Assembly (NCBI GenBank): GCA_017744355.1
Contig: JAGIBK010000002.1
Coordinates: 231,001 to 295,000 of the forward strand
From: a bacterium
Lineage (GTDB): Bacteria > Cyanobacteriota > Sericytochromatia > S15B-MN24 > UBA4093
DNA length: 64,000 nucleotides
Direction of reading: 5' to 3'
The notes beneath the pieces are model-generated. The model was not told the origin of the DNA. It searched no databases and worked only from the letters and a program-made list of their open reading frames with translations. How positions within the stretch are numbered: the first letter of the stretch is position 1; every line of letters begins with the position of its first letter. A program made the position numbers and the translations under genes. Below are positions 62,506 to 64,000 of the stretch, piece after piece.

Positions 62506-63759
62506 ATGAGACGCCCTACTTTACGTGCGTGTGCCATCGCCCTTTCGCTTGGCTTGCTGGGTTGCATGGCTTCGGCCCCGCCCCTTCCGCCCGAGGATCC
62601 CGCCCAGAACGCACCGGTCCCGACTTACGGGATGGCGCCCAAGGATGAGGCCGCCCCGATTCCCCGGGCTTACCTGGAGACGCCCGATCCGACGCCGCTG
62701 CCCATGGCAAGCGCCGCTCCGCCTCCGACTTCCCAGGCTTCGGGGGCTACGCTCACCATTCCGTCGCAGCCGGCGCTGACTCTGGGCGACTTGCAGACCA
62801 ACCTGCCGCCCAAGATCTCGCAGCAGATGGCCGGCAGCCTCTTGCGTCCGCTCGATCAGGGCGCATTCGTCAACGCGCCCTTCCCGGCCTCGCCGGGGCC
62901 GGTGGGCGACGCCTGGAGCTACGGGGCCATCACGCCCCTGGTGGATTACGGGGTCTACAACCGCTGTCTCTATTACCCTTACCGCTCGACCTGGGTGCCT
63001 TACATCCTGGTGGACAACTACTACTACCCGTACATGTACGCGCCCACCTTCCTGCCTTTGTGGACGGGGTGGTGCCTCTACCCGGTGCTGGTCTTCCAGG
63101 CGGGCCACTACTACCCCTATTTCTTCCGGAGCTTCTCCTACCACTACGGCTACCCGGACTGGGAGTACAACTGGCGCGACTACCGTCGCCGCTACCAGGA
63201 GATCGACTGGGATCGCGTCGGCCGCTGGAAGGGACGCCACTACGACGACGAGGACTTCAAGCGCTGGCGCGACGGCAAGCCCCGCCGCGGCGATCGCGAC
63301 AAGTGGAAGCCGAGCGAACCGCCCCGGCGCGGAGAGGGTGGCCCTCGCGAGCAGCCTGATCGCCCCAGCAGCCCCCGTCCCGATCGGACGCCCCGCCCCG
63401 AGCGGAGCGAACGGCCGGATCGGCCCAACCGTCCGGATCGTCCGGAAACGCCCGCACCGACGGAGCGCCCCGACCGGCCGGAACGCCCCAATCGTCCGGA
63501 TCGGACCCCTCGCCCCGAGCGGAGCGAACGGCCAGATCGCCCTAACCGGCCGGATCAAGGGGAGCGTCCCGACAGGCCGAATCGGCCCACGCGGGATCGC
63601 GGCACCGAGGGGCGGGACGGTCGCATTCAAGATCGGCCTGAGGTCGTGATTCTGCCCGTCGAGGAGGCGACCCCCTCGGCGGGGGACGACGCCTCGAAGC
63701 GGCCGGGCCGAGGGCGGGGCGATCGCACCCGTCCAGCTCAGGAGCTTGACGCGGACTAG
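62506..63759 (+). CDS. Tyr-rich / Arg-Pro-Asp-repeat lipoprotein
   Basis: 417 residues; AAGGAGG seven bases before ATG. Lipobox LLGC (Cys20). A Pro-rich spacer (25-110) is followed by an aromatic segment (150-235) packed with Tyr/Trp (YYYPYMYAPTFLPLWTGW, YYPYFFRSFSYHYGYPDWEY), then a basic, Arg/Asp/Pro low-complexity tail (RPDRPNRPD repeats). The tail contains a diverged 57-bp duplication. Tyr-rich segments can mediate adhesion or cross-linking; the tail is highly charged and disordered. Unknown family. Confidence 0.78.
   Translation: MRRPTLRACAIALSLGLLGCMASAPPLPPEDPAQNAPVPTYGMAPKDEAAPIPRAYLETPDPTPLPMASAAPPPTSQASGATLTIPSQPALTLGDLQTNLPPKISQQMAGSLLRPLDQGAFVNAPFPASPGPVGDAWSYGAITPLVDYGVYNRCLYYPYRSTWVPYILVDNYYYPYMYAPTFLPLWTGWCLYPVLVFQAGHYYPYFFRSFSYHYGYPDWEYNWRDYRRRYQEIDWDRVGRWKGRHYDDEDFKRWRDGKPRRGDRDKWKPSEPPRRGEGGPREQPDRPSSPRPDRTPRPERSERPDRPNRPDRPETPAPTERPDRPERPNRPDRTPRPERSERPDRPNRPDQGERPDRPNRPTRDRGTEGRDGRIQDRPEVVILPVEEATPSAGDDASKRPGRGRGDRTRPAQELDAD
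63382..63555 (+). repeat. Two diverged 57-bp copies within the Arg-Pro-Asp tail
   Basis: Copies at 63382-63438 and 63499-63555 both encode DRTPRPERSERPDRPNRPD with synonymous differences, separated by a 60-base segment of related RPDRPE-type units. Amino-acid identity with DNA divergence implies selection on the repeat. Confidence 0.8.
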
Positions 63760-63779
63760 GCCCTGACGGCTTGCCTTGT

Positions 63780-63823
63780 CACCGGGGGAGCGGGATCCTA
63801 TACTGGATCCCGCTCCCCCGGTG
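63780..63823. terminator. Perfect 19-bp palindrome with TATACT in the loop
   Basis: CACCGGGGGAGCGGGATCC and its exact complement flank TATACT (63799-63804). As RNA it is a strong hairpin 20 bases after the lipoprotein stop, without a U tract. As DNA the TATACT could be a -10 for the zinc-ribbon gene 38 bases downstream. Confidence 0.55.
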
Positions 63824-63841
63824 CGGACGTTGGAGGCCTTG

Positions 63842-64000
63842 ATGCATCCCCAGACCTGCGCAGAGTGTTCGACCGAGTTCGATCCGACCGACAAGTTCTG
63901 CCGTGAATGCGGCGCCCGGCGCGCCCCCGAGACTTGCGAGGCCTGCGATACCGCGCTTCTGCCCGAAGCCCGCTTCTGCATCCAGTGCGGGGCACCGGTG
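63842..64000 (+). CDS. Double zinc-ribbon protein, 5' part only
   Basis: GGAGG lies five bases before ATG, and 53 residues are visible before the window ends. Four CxxC pairs are seen (CAEC, CREC, CEAC, CIQC), giving two consecutive zinc ribbons of the type found at the N-terminus of adenylate cyclases, kinases and other regulators. The rest of the gene, which would define function, is outside the window. Confidence 0.8.
   Translation, partial: MHPQTCAECSTEFDPTDKFCRECGARRAPETCEACDTALLPEARFCIQCGAPV

Noticed and set aside
1-64000. CRISPR arrays, insertion sequences, phage or defence islands
   Set aside because: No regularly spaced identical repeats, transposase, integrase, terminal inverted repeats with target duplications or known defence genes were seen.

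Overview
The window is about two-thirds GC, gene-dense chromosomal DNA from a diderm, non-photosynthetic-looking bacterium. It encodes an Omp85-type barrel, a TolC-family protein and many lipoproteins. The palindrome GCGATCGC occurs roughly 45 times (counted by eye); base composition predicts only two or three. This octamer is the HIP1 signature known from Cyanobacteria. With ETF:quinone electron transfer, DUF4388/MshEN-type proteins and no photosynthesis genes, it suggests a high-GC relative of Cyanobacteria such as a Sericytochromatia-type lineage. That placement is inference. No rRNA, tRNA, CRISPR array, insertion sequence or phage gene was seen.

Layout. 1-3.1 kb (minus): a polysaccharide/envelope operon of a STAS protein, a nucleotidyltransferase/sugar-phosphate transferase fusion, a half-length TolC protein and a truncated gene. 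3.4-8.2 kb (plus): a membrane J-domain/TPR protein and Mfd. 8.2-12.9 kb: an Omp85-like barrel, a receptor-type adenylate cyclase and a lipoprotein. 13.1-16.7 kb (plus): a PrsA/SurA-like foldase, MazG and a short UvrC-like nuclease in one operon. 16.7-22.3 kb (minus): a small helical protein, DeoB, a catalytically dead GspE/PilB-like protein, a pyrimidine nucleoside phosphorylase and a coiled-coil protein. 22.6-26.6 kb: a DUF4388/MshEN-like protein, a small membrane protein and MutS. 26.6-32.8 kb (minus): two large lipoproteins, a YhaM-like HD protein and FolC. 32.9-36.3 kb: a histidine kinase and RecQ, overlapping tail to tail.

36.4-44.1 kb is the most unusual block. A minus-strand run encodes a UbiA prenyltransferase, a rifampicin-phosphotransferase-like ATP:acceptor phosphotransferase, an exported TPR protein and an OleC-like acyl-adenylate ligase. 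A betaine-lipid-synthase-like DUF3419 protein is divergent from it. Together they look like an uncharacterised lipid or meroterpenoid pathway. 44.1-51.4 kb (minus) holds two giant paralogous NHL/TIG lipoproteins followed by two tiny translationally coupled lipoproteins, one only 59 residues long.

51.5-55.5 kb (minus): etfB, etfA and a membrane FeS ETF:quinone oxidoreductase, a complete module feeding electrons from acyl-CoA or similar dehydrogenases into the quinone pool. 55.8-58.2 kb: a SigF/SigB-type sigma factor, TrmJ-like RNA methyltransferase and a diacylglycerol-kinase-family lipid kinase. 58.3-64 kb: HMG-CoA reductase, a winged-helix protein, an MMPL transporter, a Tyr-rich/Arg-Pro-Asp-repeat lipoprotein and a truncated zinc-ribbon gene. 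HMG-CoA reductase, UbiA, the phosphotransferase, the acyl ligase, the DUF3419 protein, the lipid kinase and MMPL give the window a lipid/isoprenoid flavour, though they are not all in one operon.
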